Below, piece by piece: positions 48,161 through 62,107 of a DNA stretch of 64,000 bases. The translations under genes were made by a program, and so were the position numbers. The stretch is from Pontederia crassipes. Taxonomy: Eukaryota > Streptophyta > Magnoliopsida > Commelinales > Pontederiaceae. Numbering within the stretch: the stretch's first letter is position 1; each line of letters starts with the position of its first letter. The notes under the pieces are model-generated. The model ran no database searches. It saw only the letters and a list, made by a program, of their open reading frames with translations, and had not been told where the DNA came from. The stretch is taken from positions 6,231,001 to 6,295,000 of the forward strand of contig CM060195.1 in NCBI GenBank assembly GCA_030549335.1. The letters are read 5' to 3'.

Positions 48161-51100
48161 ACCATTCCAAGATATCTTATCCCTGAGTAAATTGTTGAAC
48201 CAAAAAAAAAAAAGAGTTGGGAAGTGGTAACACACTCAGAAGCAAAAAACGAAAAAAAGAAATGAAAAATTTCAACGTACAGGATTAACTGATTAAGATA
48301 CGAATTTAGCCAAGCACATGTAGATAAGATGGGTGGACGTTTATGTTAGAACGATAAGCAAAGAAGAAACAAATGAAGTGGCATTAATGGGAGTCCGTAC
48401 TTGGTCAGATAAAAGTGATTGGTAAGCCTAACCTTCTTACGTATAATATATATATATATACCTCCATTAAATTCTATATATATATATTTCCCAACATGTA
48501 CTAGAAATCATTCATTGATACCAACGCCTATCAATCAAGAACGCATGTGATCCTTTTTTCTTATTATATGAGTTCTCGCCTTTTTTCATAAAAAAAATAA
48601 AATTCTTCTCTTTTTTTTGTTGATTGATGATATAATATAATCATATAATAGTGCTTGAATTCAAGAAGCCTCCAAACGCCTAATATTTTTCTCTCCATCG
48701 TGCGCAAGAGAGTTGGACCCAACGGGAACGGGGGAGGTGGTAAAAAACAAGGGAGAAAAGTGCAAATAAAGAAAGAGCTGATATGGAAACAACGAACGAC
48801 TCGCTTAAAATAAGGGGGAGGGGGAGCCAATCAAAAAGGACTGATGATAATTCAGATATCCTTCCTCATTGGAAATTGCAAGTGGATTTCGTTTTCTTCT
48901 CTTTTTGGGTGGGTGCTGCGTGTACCGTCGGCAAGAGAGAGAGAGAGAGATGTACGAGGTTTGTTGTACTCTGTGGGCTTTGGGGAGATTACCACCGGGG
49001 AAGAAGGAAGACGTGGGCGCTTTTCTCTCCGAGCAGGTTTCTTTCTTTTTTTTCCTTGTAAATTGTAAAGCCAAAGCCAAGCCAAGCTAATCCCGATAGA
49101 TTATATATAATTGAATTATTAATTTTAAAAAAAGTTCAAATATGATATTAATGCAAGTATTACTAATCTACTATACCAATCGAACTTAGTTGTCCTTGGT
49201 CAATTTCTAAAACCCAAATCCTGTTCATCCTCCCTCTAATCTTCTTACGCGAATACGTCACCCCCACAATAACAAATTGATGGAATACGTACCCAACCAA
49301 GATGGTGATTTAACAATCCGAAGCTTGGCAAGGATTGCTTTCCTCAACGGTCAATGATTGAACGCCTCATTGATTTCGTCAAACGAGGGCGGATCTGTCC
49401 CGGAGAAGGAAAGGCAAAAGGAGAAGGAAGAACAAAATGTTGGCACCCGCTATCAAAATATGTTGCTTTTCAGTTCATGAACTTTCATTATATTCGCATG
49501 TTTGATTTTTAAACTTTGTCCAAATTTGACAGCTTGTTCTTCCAAGGTTCATATGACTTTTTGTTATTCTTTTCCGAATTATCAAATGACAGTTTGACCT
49601 GTTTAATCATTCAAACCATAATTAATAAAATTCAGTTACTCGTTGGACATGAAAAAAGTATATACTCAATACATTAAAACAGATGAAGAGAGAGAGAGGG
49701 TGCTCCTCCTGCCCTCTTTCGGATACAACATTGAATGGGGCCTCCCTCATCTACTTTCTTCTAGTTCCTAAATTATATTTGATTGGGCTAAGGGTGTTGT
49801 ATAGTTTATAATACAGAAAAATAGCAGGAAGTAGTGATTCTTCTAATACGCAAAAGAATTAGGGAGCAAAAGTTAACTCCTTTATTTGTTACTTTAAGTT
49901 AGACCTCATTGGCGAAAAGGCTAAGCATAGGCTCGTCGCCTCTAATATTAGAGGAAGAGGCCTTCACACGCAACAACGAGAGCTCAGCTAGGTTTCTGAA
50001 TCGAAGGCTAAGTCGAGTAGATCATTGAGACAAATGGTAAAAAAAATGGCAGTCATAAGTATTGATTAGTCACACTCGTCACTAAGCGCATCTTGGCGAT
50101 GGTGATATGGGCCTAATCTTCCAACTGAGATATTAAACCACTAATAGAAAAGAAACTGTCTGTGATAAGAACTAACTAACCAAATACCAAACACCCTTTC
50201 CCAGAAAGAAGTGAATTCAAATTAGGCAATTCAGGAGTTTTCCAGTTACTAGAGGCAACGGCAGTCGCCAAAGGCTACACCGAGACTAAGATTGTGTTAG
50301 GGAGAAGTAGCATTTTGAAGGAAAAAAAACTACTCCCAAATCTCCAACGGACGTCAATCCGTTGCCGTTTGAGTAGCGTTAGAGCCTGGAGTCTGTTCTA
50401 AAATGCAGAGGCCGCGATGGCGTAGGATCAAGAGAAGTCTAGACAAAGAAGAAAAAAAAGTTAAGAAAGAAAGAAATATAATGTACTTTGGATTTTGCTT
50501 CTAGAGAATAAGAAACAGAATCATGGCATACTAGCAGATCCCCGGGGCACTTACCGAACAGAAATAATAAAAAGGGAGGCGCATGTGAAACTAGCATTCA
50601 AAATGGGCCTACCATAAAAGAAACCAATAAAACTCCTAGACCCCGCCAAACTAAGAGTATTTATTGGTGCCAAACTACCAGTAAAAGAATGCTGAATGCA
50701 CCATCAATGGGTTGTGTACCTTCCCAACGATTGAGTACAGTTCAATTTCCAATAGGAAAAACATTGTTTTTATATAAAAAAAAGGACCTGCAATCTCCGA
50801 CTATGACAGCAGGAGACTGAGTAAAATCCTAATTAAGTAGATACATGTCCACAACACCCCAGGCAATGTGTGTTTATGATGACAGGGCCAGCAAAGACAG
50901 CTCACAGATGAGGACTCTCCAATCAATGTCCTCCACATTGACTCTTTTTAATCCCGGGCCTAATTCTCCATGTGGAACTTTTTCCCTCTCCACCTGTCCT
51001 TTAGATGCCATAAGAAACAAACCCTGTTGCCATCATCGTAGGATTAAATGCATCGCAGGCCTGATCGTGGGTTGGCATGCGGATCAGCAACACGCAAATG

Positions 51101-51624
51101 GACTAAGATAAATGAACGAAATAAAATTCTTCTGGCTGAGAAAAAGAAGGGATAAAGCCGTAGAACATAGCCCACCTCTAAATCGGAAAGAGCATGTCCA
51201 CACTTGAGGATGATAGCTGTGAAAGATTCAATCTTTCGAGTCACTCTCATGTCTCCAGCTGAGCAGAACAGACAAATGGTGAAGCAAACGTGCTTCACGA
51301 AATTTGAGGTTATACTGCGTTACAAATTGAAGGCGGACGTCAGTTTTTTTAACAAAATTAAAATGCATTATCTATTCTTTACATCTGCAGCCGTCGGATA
51401 GAAGATCAACAGTCAATTTAAAAAAGCATGGTTCGTTATAGCAGATGCACGGTTCAGAGCGGTTCATGGCCGGTTCGGCACTTCATTCGGCGGGTCTCCC
51501 CAAGGAATGGTAAGGTGGCTTCGGCAAAGAGTAATTTACATCTGAAATGCTTCATTGTGCAGTAAGAAGCAAAAGTGGACGACAAGAACTTTACTGAGAC
51601 CAAGAGCTCCATATGAATAAGAAA

Positions 51625-54600
51625 TTAGGATCCAGTTCCCTGATCAAGAATGCTATGACCTGGTTAACAGAAAAGGTCGTGAAAAATCATGATTAGAGAA
51701 AAAATAAGGTGAAATAAGTAAATGACAAAAATCCATCCATATGTACCTTGACACCGGATTGCAGTTATCTCTGTACCCACAACATCAAAGCCTTCATCAG
51801 ACAATAGTGAGATTCCAGAGGCCTCAACAACAAAAGGAAATGTCATCGGTGGAGATGTAGGAGACTTTGCCACCTTAATAAACCTATGCCCTGCATTTCT
51901 ACTGTGTGAACTCAATTTGCAATTAGATTTTCGGCCAATTTGGTAAACAAAGACCCTTTTCATTTTGACAAAAAATGTTGAAATCCACAAAGTTTTCATA
52001 ATGTTCAGCAAAATACATAAATCATATGTTTTAGACGTATAAACCTAGAAACTATAACTGTCAAATCTCAATGTTTGTATACAACATATCTTTAACATGA
52101 TATTCTGTCATCCTTCATTTCGAGAAAAAACAATTCACTTTTCCAAACAAAATGCACATGTACTAATTTTTTATAGGCATGTATAAAACTAGAAATATTA
52201 CTGTCAAACTCAATGTTCTATAGGGCATATCTTTAACACAATGCCCCGGCATACTTCATTTCTTGTAAAGCCAAGATTTTCTAAGCTACATACCTCTATT
52301 ATGAAGAGACACAAACCTGAGTGGGCCTCAAAAATGAGACGGACAGTAACCGCATGGGCCCATTGGATGCCCAAAGCAGCGGCTAAATGAGATTCAAGCC
52401 TTTGAGAGATTCTGCTAACAGCATTATTTTGACCTGCATGATCTTTAACTTAAAGTATAAGCAAGCACATGACTAACCCAAATGCAGAAGGCAGATAAAT
52501 AATTCAAATATCCTACCTTGGAATAGATAATTCAATGACTCATCACTATTTTGGCTACGCACTTGGTTCGTCACCACTATTGGAATTTGTGAAAACTCAG
52601 CAAGAGACCTAGGGATAATTGGATAACAGTTTCAATGAAACTTATATACTAGAAATCCATAAATAAAAATTATGCTATTTCTTAATAGTCTAATGAGTAA
52701 AAGTTATTACTTAAGAAATGAAAGCGGCCAACGCCATGAATAGTGTTTTTGGCCTCGCCCATCATTCTCCCTATGATAACAACAAAATAAATTGGTCTGT
52801 TGTAGAAATGAGAAAATAGATCAAGAACAAGAATAAGAGGATTACAACAATTTGGAGTCGGATACATGAATTCTATCCTTCCAAAAACCTTATTAAGGAC
52901 CACATTAATACGTAATTTGGTATATGATATATCAGTTAAACAAGATCATGCAGAGCTTCAACTTTTAGCATGAGAGAATATGCAAGCTGTTTTAAGAAAA
53001 ACAACAACAACAACAACAACAAAGCCTTATCCCACTAGGTGGGGTCGGCTACATGGTTTAATTCATGTTCATGAGATTCGACAGGATTTTACGCTGGCTG
53101 TCGGGACCTAAGACAACCCTCCTCCTTTATCCGGGCTTGGGACCGGCTATAAAACATAGGCGGAGTTTGTTTTAAGAAAATCATTCATATATTTTAGGAA
53201 ACTTCATTCCTTGAAAAAAAAAGCAAAAGGTCCAAGACTCCAAGTGATTAATTATTGGCATTACTCATTCTAACAGAGAAAAAGTTGTTGATACTATTAG
53301 CCCTTTTTGCTTTTGTTGTTGTTGTTGTTGTTGTTGATCCTAAGATCATGCTACTACTTCAATTGCTTAAGATGTATAAATCCACATTACATTCAATATT
53401 TTTAGTTAAATAATGAGAGTGAGAAAAGTCAAGGGTCAATGTTGTCATGGACATACAAGAAATTATAAAAGAACTCGTATTATGTTCTTCTTGTCACATT
53501 TAAAACCAATGAATAATAATCTGAAGCTTAACTAATCAAAATCATTGCATGCTAACTGATGCTTTTCAAGAAGCCTTTATTACAGGTTTAATGAAACAAA
53601 GCAACAACATTCGTAACAAGCCATCATTTACACCCTTCCAAAGATAATTGATGGTAAACACAAATCAGAGCCAAGTTTAATATGATGTCAATTACCCAAC
53701 AGTAAGTGCAGCCATACTATCAACAATTACCAACTTCACATCATTCTGCAGAAGTGTCAGTTTTATCTGTTGCAAGCTGCAAGCAGATCGTTAGTGACAA
53801 TTGTTGATTCTGCAAGGGTTAACACATATGACAGTGTAATTCATATTAAAATCTTGAAAAGCATTAAAAGAAAATAATTAAAGACAATGAAACACATTAC
53901 TTCTGGAAACCAAAACTGAAAAATTTAACAACATATTATTCAGTGAATGTGTGTTTGGAAAAATTATAATGCTCACCTTTCAGAAAATTCAGAAAGCGAT
54001 GAAGGGCGCAGCACTACAATTCTACCAGCCATCTGTAAAGAACATCAAGAAACATAGACCCATCAACAAGATCTATGAGGTGTTGTTTGGCCACACTCAT
54101 CTAATTCCTAGAATACGGCATATTATCCTAAAAAATTGGTAATAACTTGGAATTAAAGCACCTCCCAGAAAAGAGGATAAACAATTCTTGCATTTTGCAA
54201 GAATACCTTACCTCTGGCTTTTCCTTATTCATATGAATAAATTATTTGCTTTAGTTCCAGCTTTACCAATCATCATTTTGAAGGACAAAATTTGTGTTCA
54301 ACAATCAAACACCACCTTAAGGTACTATTCACTGGTGCACAACTGTGCTGGCATTATCTTGTCAAATTTGAACATCAAGCATACAACAAATAGCAGTATA
54401 GTTCCACACATAGTTAGTTTAATTCTTTTTGTTTCCAATATAATGTTATTAAATGACAACTTTAGTGAAAAAACTTTTCTTTGCAAGAGAAAATGCTGAA
54501 AAGGATGATAACTAAAATAATAACGAACCTCTTTTGCCATCTCTGTCGATCCAAATATACGCGGAAAACTGTTCTCCCCAATCTCTATTATTCTGTTAAT

Positions 54601-55991
54601 CAAAATTTAATATCATACGAAGTATTAAATTTCAAAAAAGCAGCACAGAAGTTTTCAATACTTGCATGATGGCATTTCATTTAAGGTACCTCCGAGAACT
54701 AAATTTAGATTCAGTATCAATGTAAATTACACGACCATTTAGACCTCCGCAGGAAGTTGGCAAGGCTGCTACCAATGCAAGCTTAAGACAAAACTGCATT
54801 GAGAAATATGAAAAGAAGTTATCTGCATTCTAGAGAAATCACATACACTTGATGAGAAAGACAGTAGAACTATTATGAGGAAGAATAAAGCAGTTTTTCA
54901 CAATCTATATTCATCTGAAAAGGAAGACTGAAAGAGTCATTGCAACCGACTAGAGTTCTGCCTAAAACCCTTCCACATAGCTGGGAGGATTGCCTTCATG
55001 TCAGAAATAGATACCAATTCCTGCTTTGCAACTTGATAAAAATTCACATTAACTTCACTTGTGTATAAATTTAGCCGACCCCACCTAGTGGGATAAGGCT
55101 TTGTTGTTGTTGTTGTTGTTCACTTGTGTATAAATTCCTATTTGCTGTCTCTCCTTCCATCTATAGATGAAGGAATTTTGTCATTAACCCTTTATGTACG
55201 GCCAGCATATGTTTCACATTTACTCATTCGGCCATGTCCTGAACAGAGCGATATTTTAGATTGGCAATGTCACTTTTCCACTATTATCTCACATATCAGT
55301 TAAAGCACAGTTTACACTGATCGCGCTAAGTAAGCTTTGACACCATGAAGTAGATATAAGCGTCCTCGCTACAATCTTTTGTCCTGAAATTAGGATTTCT
55401 TAAAAACACAGCAATAGAGAACATTTGACAATGAAACCTCCAAGTGCAATAGTCCAAGCAAAATGAACCAGAACAAACATCATTACCTGAGTTTTTCCTA
55501 TTCCAGACGGCCCGACCAACTCCGTGAGAACGCCGAACGGTACTCCACCACACAGGGCGACGTCAAGACCACGGAGCGTCGTCGTGAGGTAGCCTCCCGA
55601 CCGCGCACGATCTTTCATAAGAGAGAGCGCCTACAACAGGCGACGCAAGCCAATCCAAAGATAACAACCGCTATCGTCTAAAGAAACAAGGCTTAAAATG
55701 AAAAGAAAACAAGATCGATATCCCACAGTTTGGCAAGGCGGCGACACGATCTCGCTGATGCGCGCGAGGGCAGACAAGACTTGCTGTCTGTCGACGTCGA
55801 GAAGGGCGATCAGATCGAACTCAGGCAACGACAGCGCGTCCTGTGAAGAAACCCTAGGTCTTTCACGGATTCTTACCAAGAGAGCTTGGGTTTATGTGGG
55901 GGTTTACCTTGGCAGTTCGAATGTTGCGAGCGGCGAAAACGTTGCTGATGGAGGGATGGAGACCCATTTCCCCGATGAGCTTGTTCGCCAT
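51625..55991 (-). CDS. RAD51B: DNA repair protein RAD51B (RAD51 paralog)
   Basis: Twelve exons: 55908-55991, 55727-55840, 55487-55630, 54690-54793, 54529-54592, 53977-54032, 53696-53776, 52711-52770, 52517-52608, 52317-52433, 51747-51890, 51625-51659. All introns are GT-AG and the phases close to 364 residues; Arabidopsis RAD51B is about 370. The N-terminus MANKLIGEMGLH and CGGVPFGVLTELVGP match plant RAD51B. Residues 1-66 form the helix-hairpin-helix part, Walker A GPSGIGKT is at 106-113, and Walker B LVIVD is at 204-208. IPIVVTNQVRSQ, HLAAALGIQWAHAVTVRL and KVAKSP follow in order. RAD51B is an ATPase of the BCDX2 complex that helps RAD51 in homologous recombination in the nucleus. Introns 3 and 7 contain retroposons. 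No TATA box is evident, as expected for a housekeeping repair gene. Confidence 0.95.
53001..53167 (-). mobile_element. RTE-tailed retroposon in RAD51B intron 7
   Basis: On the minus strand it starts AACTCCGCCTATGTTTTATAG and ends GTAGCCGACCCCACCTAGTG..GGATAAGGC(TTG)n. It is flanked by a perfect 13-bp duplication, TGTTTTAAGAAAA (52988-53000, 53168-53180). Its 5' end matches the copy at 10312, so it looks full length rather than randomly truncated. It lies in the same orientation as RAD51B, hence inside its pre-mRNA in the sense direction. Confidence 0.9.
53310..53336 (+). repeat. (TTG)n microsatellite in RAD51B intron 7
   Basis: About eight TTG units without an adjacent RTE tail. It may be a remnant or an ordinary microsatellite. 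Confidence 0.6.
55072..55120 (+). mobile_element. 49-bp RTE tail insertion in RAD51B intron 3
   Basis: Only TAGCCGACCCCACCTAGTGG..GATAAGGC and TTG repeats are present. It is flanked by a perfect 16-bp duplication, CACTTGTGTATAAATT (55056-55071, 55121-55136). It is an extremely 5'-truncated target-primed insertion, antisense to RAD51B. Confidence 0.9.
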
Positions 55992-58900
55992 ATCCAGCGC
56001 CGGGAACTGCGGCCGGCGCCCTCCGTTAGTTCATCCAGAGATTTCTACGCCACAATACCACCAGCACTCTTTTCCCGCTCGATGGACCGCGGTAAACGAT
56101 GGAGTTTATGCACGCGTTTGTAACGGTTTCAGACGTTACCCGTTACCGTAGGGAGCCGGTGGTCTGTGTTAAGAGGATTTTGTTCTGACCAACGAACGGG
56201 TTACTGGCTCTTAATCGATTATTAAAATTATGGAGTTGGTCGGGAAAATTGCATTATCATTTAAATTTTGACATCGAATTAATCGAGATTAGTAATTTGG
56301 ACCCCAAGATGATTTTGTTCTATTTTGTATGAAAATTTTGTAATTTTATTAACAATTTCAAAGACGCAAATGTTCATGAGAAGTTAGATTGAAGTTGTAA
56401 AAAATGACAACAAAGATGTCATATTATTTTCAACACTTGCACAAAAAATAAAATAAAATAGAATAACGATAGAAAAACATACATCCATTGAAAAACAATG
56501 TTTTACTTTATACTGTTCTACCATAAAATAATTTGCTTACCTCACTGACACATAATTAACCGCCATGCTGCCCGCTGCTTACATGATAACTTCCATATCT
56601 AATTTGTTTTATAAAGATTGCAATATCAAAGGGGAGTGAACTCTTTGGAAAATTACAAATGCAACTGAGTAAGCAAAACAAACCTGATGTAATGTTGACA
56701 CCCTATAATGCAACAATGATCTTTAACGAATATTTTTTTTTATGTTTGTTTTATTAGTTTAAAAGAATTGTGGTCAATTTTTCAGATTGGTTTTCTCAGG
56801 AAAGTGAAAAATGAGGACAAACAATTTTAAAGGTGAAAAATACGTGAAATGTTTATACAAATTTTGTTCAACTAAAATTAGATGAAAACTTCGAATGTTA
56901 ATAACTACTCCCTCTTATCACATATAAAATAATTATTTTAGAGTCTTAGCTTATATATTATAAAGATAACATACTAGAATCATGTTGGAACTTGAAGATC
57001 TTAAATTTCAAATATATTACTTTGTGAACATTGAAACGGTGTTCATATTAGTTAGTTCAGTATGAAAGATAGCCTCACATATTTTCATCGATGAAGTATT
57101 ATAATATTGAATGAAAATATATGTTCACATGTGTTATAAGTGAAATGGTGCCATGTATGAGTTATCTCATTAATAAAAATATGTTCTCATTTGAAGAGTT
57201 TCATTGTTTCATAAGTGAAGAGATGCCTTTACATTTCAAGAGTTATGTTATGCATCTTTTCGTCATAAGGTGTATTCTTTGATATGCGTTCACATACGAA
57301 TAGATGTGTCCTTTCATTATAAGGGGTGTCCTTATATCAAAAGAAATTAAGTGAACCTTTTCATTAATAGGTATACTTTTTGGATGATAGTAATTAAACT
57401 TCGTATGGAGACAAATAAGTCTCTAATGATAGTGGCTCGTTATATCTCAAAGTCTTGATTTTTATTTCTTTTCTTTCCAACTACCCACTATTCCCAACAA
57501 TTTTAGAGAAATATTTTGTTGAGATGGTTAAAGAGATTGTTGCTACATGCAAAATGATGGATCAAGAGTATGTGAAAATTCATTCCATTTGGTTATGTGA
57601 ATTTCATCGATGGAGGCACACTTTCATGTTAATCTTTACTCTTAAAGTATAATTTGACATTATTTCTTTTATAATATTATGAACATTATTATGCTAAATG
57701 TTCTAGATTTTGTTCCTTATTCAAAATCACAAAATTGATGTTGTGATTTGGATTTATTTGAGTTATATGCTGAGAAAATAAATGATATGTTAACATGTTT
57801 GTTTGAAATATATAATTCACATTCTGTAAGTTAGTATCATTTTTATTCAATTTTATCATTTTATTATTTTTTTTGAATGTACCTATGGTTTCTTGAAATT
57901 TATCTTCTTCGAATTTTATATGACTAGTTAATTGATTATATCAATTAAAATCAATTAACATGTAGTTGACACTACATATCTTTGAGAGTAAATTATACTT
58001 GATGGTGTTACTGGTAAACACTCTACAGAAATAAAAGGATAAAATGAAATTTTGTCTAATGATATTGATGATGATCATCATGTGAGATTAGAACATGATG
58101 ATAACATATTCAAGAAAAGTGTATGACCCTATGATTGAGGGTGTTGTATCTTGTGATTCATACGAGAAGAGAATATAAATGGATCAACAATTGAGGGATA
58201 GAGGCAATGAGATATTGTTGAATACATCTAAGCCATAGAAGCTTTTGAGAAAGAGATGATATTGACAAACATCTCAAGAGGCAAAGAATATGAATGTATG
58301 CTTTCATATATGTTACACAGATTAGGCATGTAGGGTGAACGGATAAAAGGAGGATGTTCCTATAGAATGTTATAGGAAAAGCATCCAAGAGACCCTAAAA
58401 TGTTTAATGATAAAAAGAGATATGTTCAACGGTGTTATTGGTGTAATTAAATATGATGGATGGTTTTTTTTAAGAATTTCACTATTATAATTGATTATTG
58501 GTTTCTCGAATATTAAAATATATTTACATTTTATACTTTATAAAATTAAGCAAATATAGATGTTGGTGAAGTGTATGAATCAAATATGAAGCACACATTT
58601 GCTTTGTTTCAAATGTGAGCATTCGATGAAATTGACTAATGAAGTGCTAAAAATTGAAGGACAAAAAAAGTTCAAGAAAATCATCCATGTCATATGAATG
58701 CTAGAGATACCATATTCCTAAGGATCTTGAGTTGGATCATATTGTTCGAAGAGTTAATGTAGATTGATTATTCGCATACAAACTAATCTCAAATTTGAAA
58801 TATGGCATAAAGATATGAGTTACCTGATGGAATTGACCACCTAGATGGTCATAGGACAAAAGATTATTATATCTATGAGTTAATCGACTTTGTGAGACAT

Positions 58901-60200
58901 TTGGTTGATGATTCAATCTCGAAGTAATATTGTTATTCCATATGCGATTATCTAAACGAACCAATCCTTTGTGATATGATGTTTGGAACGTGTATAAATT
59001 AACTTGAATGGTTTCATTCTTAATTAGTGTGAAAATTTATCATATGAATAGATGACAAAGATCAGGATCAAAAGACTATGAAAAAAAGTTTGTTTGTGAA
59101 TCTTTTGTATATATTATTGATATAAAGCAAAATTATACTTGCATCTATGTTGCAAAGGAATGTTTGAAAGAAACATTCATATTAGCTTTTGGAAGTAGAT
59201 TAATCTTGATAAACCTTAGTGAAAAGTCTATCATAAATTGAAACTATGTTGATAAAAGAAGATTTATGATACAATGTGAAGAAATTGTATCATGATGATA
59301 AGAACTCCTAATGACTAAATGGTAAAAAAGTTTCTATTGGTAATCTCATTAAAATCATAGATGTAGATAAATTTATCTTTTGAGTAAAGAGAAATAAATT
59401 GATTATCTTAAAACTAGTGAAGATTTTCGCGTTTTGTGCGACTAATAATAATATTATTTTTTATAACTAAGCTGAAGTTATATTCTTAATTGTATTTCTT
59501 GGCAAAAATATAATCCTTTTTTTCAGTATCAATTAGTTGATATTCAACTTCAGAACTTGGAGACGATCCATTCCTAAAATTATGGAAGAATTAATATTTC
59601 AAATTGAACTAGGATACATATAAAATAAAATAAAATTTTTGAAGGAATATTGTGAAATAATTTATGAGAATATTCATTTTTTTCTCCCTTAATGAGAATT
59701 AGTATTTTTTTCCTATTGGCAAAATTTTATTTTATGCAAAGCTTTTTTCCAATTTGACATCATAGTCTCCTAATTATACTGCTTAACTTTGGCTCCACGA
59801 CAAAAAAATAGAAGAATGGAAAAATATGAGCAGCAACATCTTCGTACTCCTCAACATCTTCATTGATCTCGGCCTCCTCCTCCTCCTCCTACTTTATTAC
59901 ATCCTTTAGTACCGGTGACACTTCCACCAACATTCTGCCACAGACTCTTATGGAGAAATTATATATACCTTTCATCTATATTCAACATGCATTTATGTCA
60001 TGTTTTACTATATTCTCATGCTTGAACACACGCTTTATTATTGAAATACAACTATTATTTCTCCACATCCATTTTCTAAGTATTGTATTTCTAGGATAAT
60101 ATTACTCAGTCGACAAAATATGGCGAACACGGTTGTGTTCCCCCAACCCAGACATCGACAAATTTAAAGGACAGATGACACAATTCACCAGCCCAACTGT
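55992..60200. other. Spacer upstream of RAD51B with decayed, unassigned sequence
   Basis: The first ~170 bases are moderately GC-rich and should hold the RAD51B promoter. Beyond, the sequence is AT-rich with only short broken frames. A CTACTCCCTCTTATCACAT motif at about 56902 resembles a Stowaway-type MITE end but I found no partner. Parts of 58,100-59,300 read like fragmented old coding sequence that I cannot assign. Confidence 0.4.
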
Positions 60201-62100
60201 CCAAAGCAGGAAATAGTAAAAAAATGATGTTTTTCCACGTTAGCCTAACATATCCCTTATTTTTATGGGCAGATGTGGACAATAAAAAGGCTGCATAATA
60301 GTGGGACAAGTGGCAAATTAAGGAAAAGACAGCAAAGAAGGACCACGATTCCTTTTTGCTGGGACAAATGGATAGGTAGTGAGCTGAAGGAAGGCAACCA
60401 TGCAGGACCACAAAGGTCTTTGGTTGGAAAAGTTGAAGAATATGACAAAGCAATTGAAAAAGTAGTGGATTGGTGGCACAATCCCTTGGGCTATAAAAAA
60501 GCAATAGGGATGTTGAGGAAGGTGTTCCAACTTTGGTTGAGTTTAGATCTTTTTTGCTGTTGAAGGAGGTTGGAGAGGAGGTCTCTTCTATTTTCCTTTC
60601 TTCTTTTCTAGTTTTCGTAATGTGTAACTAACTAGCCAACTAGTGGCTGGGGATGTTGATCCTATGACTTCGTATTTTCTTCTTATTCTTCTTTTGATGC
60701 TTTGATGGCTAATCAAATGTCGAGACCTTTCTCTATTTTAATGATATTCATTTTATGATCATGTTATGTTGTGAATCTGTGTTTTCTAGTAGTTGTGTTT
60801 GGATTGAGCTTTTAAATCGTCTTCATCTTGCACTCCCGATCGTAGGGATATGCTAGGCTCTGCACGATCGTACGTAGAGAAATCGAACTTTGATGAGACG
60901 ATTTCCTGCTTGGTTTCTTCATTTTCCTTACGGATGAAAGTTCGAAGGAGTTTACGAATCACCATATTCTTGCACCTCCGATCGTAGCGATATGCTAAGC
61001 TCTATGCGATCGTACATAAAGAAATCGAGCACCAACGACAGTGATTCTTTGTTTGGATTTTGTGTTGTGTTGGCAATGACGATTTTCTGTTATCTGGTTT
61101 AGACATCGTTCATCTTCGAACGCGAGACCTGAGAGGGTTGTATGCATTCTGAGGCCCCGACAATAAATGATCGTATTGAGCTGGGGACCCAGAATATCAT
61201 AGACGTGCTCGAAGTGTGTTCATGTGATTTTCTTTATCATTGCTACTTTCTATTCTTCTCTGATTATGAGAGTTTTTGCATGAGAGGGAAAGTCTTTAAT
61301 CCTCCTTCGTCATCGGTGACCCAAAAGGGTGGATGGAGAATGAGCTATATCTGAAGAACTCTCAATAATCTCGAGATATACTTTCGAATCGATATTTTCG
61401 TCTCCTCCTTAAATCGTCTAAACCTTTTTGTGACCTCTCTATCCTCTGTGTTCTACCCGTGAGGATTATCTTTATTTCTCTAAAGTGGATGCAAGTCGAT
61501 CGTAGTTGTATTTCCCTCAGTTTATTTCTTTGGAATGCTTAGGTATTCAGTTGTCACAAAGTCTTAGTTCAATCCAACGAGAGTGACAGTGGATCTGAAC
61601 ATACGAATTCCTTTACGTCTGTAAACTGGACTTACCACGAGCAGAGAGCGTTGTGGACAAGTCGAGCGATCATTATCATGATGTCATCTTAATGCACATG
61701 TTATAAGGCATTTGGACATTTTTATCCTAAATAAAGTTTAGAGAACGTAAGTTCGAAAACATTCCCCCAGCCTTAGTGTTTAGTTGCAGTATCTACTTTT
61801 ATATTAAAAACCCATAAAAAATAGTGTAGTCTTATTTGTTGCGATTTTTAGTTTATAGTGTTTCACTTTCTCATTTTAAACAACATGCTTGGCTTTTCCT
61901 TCAAATCGTTTTAATTAAGTGTGAACATTTCAACTTTGTCTCTGTGGATCGATCCTCAAACACTACAATGATATGCCGTAAACTTGCGGTTCTCTAGTAA
62001 TAGTGTAGAGGATTTATAAACTTTAAAACTTCATTCGACATTTTTCTGCGCTCTCGATACACACTTTATGCGAGTCAGAATCCAATCTACCCCCTCCAGT
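60200..62100 (+). mobile_element. LTR-like non-coding block, boundaries unresolved
   Basis: The layout is that of a plant LTR: a TATA box (TATAAAAA, 60492-60499), a pyrimidine-rich leader, GTGTAACTAACTAGCC..GGGATGTTGATCCTATGACT, and a long non-coding stretch ending near TGGATCGATCCTC..CTTGCGGTTC. It contains an internal ~60-bp duplication (about 60832-60890 and 60973-61031: CCGATCGTAG.GATATGCTA.GCTC). I found no secure target-site duplication and no gag/pol, so solo LTR is inference. Confidence 0.45.
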
Positions 62101-62107
62101 CGATGCT

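Larger units (their letters stand above)
44111..51624. other. Long gene-poor spacer with microsatellites
   Basis: I recognise no gene in about 7.5 kb. Short frames here are low-complexity or sit in microsatellites. A TATA-like stretch at 46598-46610 precedes only a 17-codon frame. The segment nearest 51624 should contain the 3' UTR of the RAD51B gene. Confidence 0.5.

Noticed and set aside
60106-60504. 132-codon minus-strand frame
   Set aside because: Low-complexity Leu/Ser/Phe composition, inside the LTR-like block and opposite to its promoter direction. No domain.
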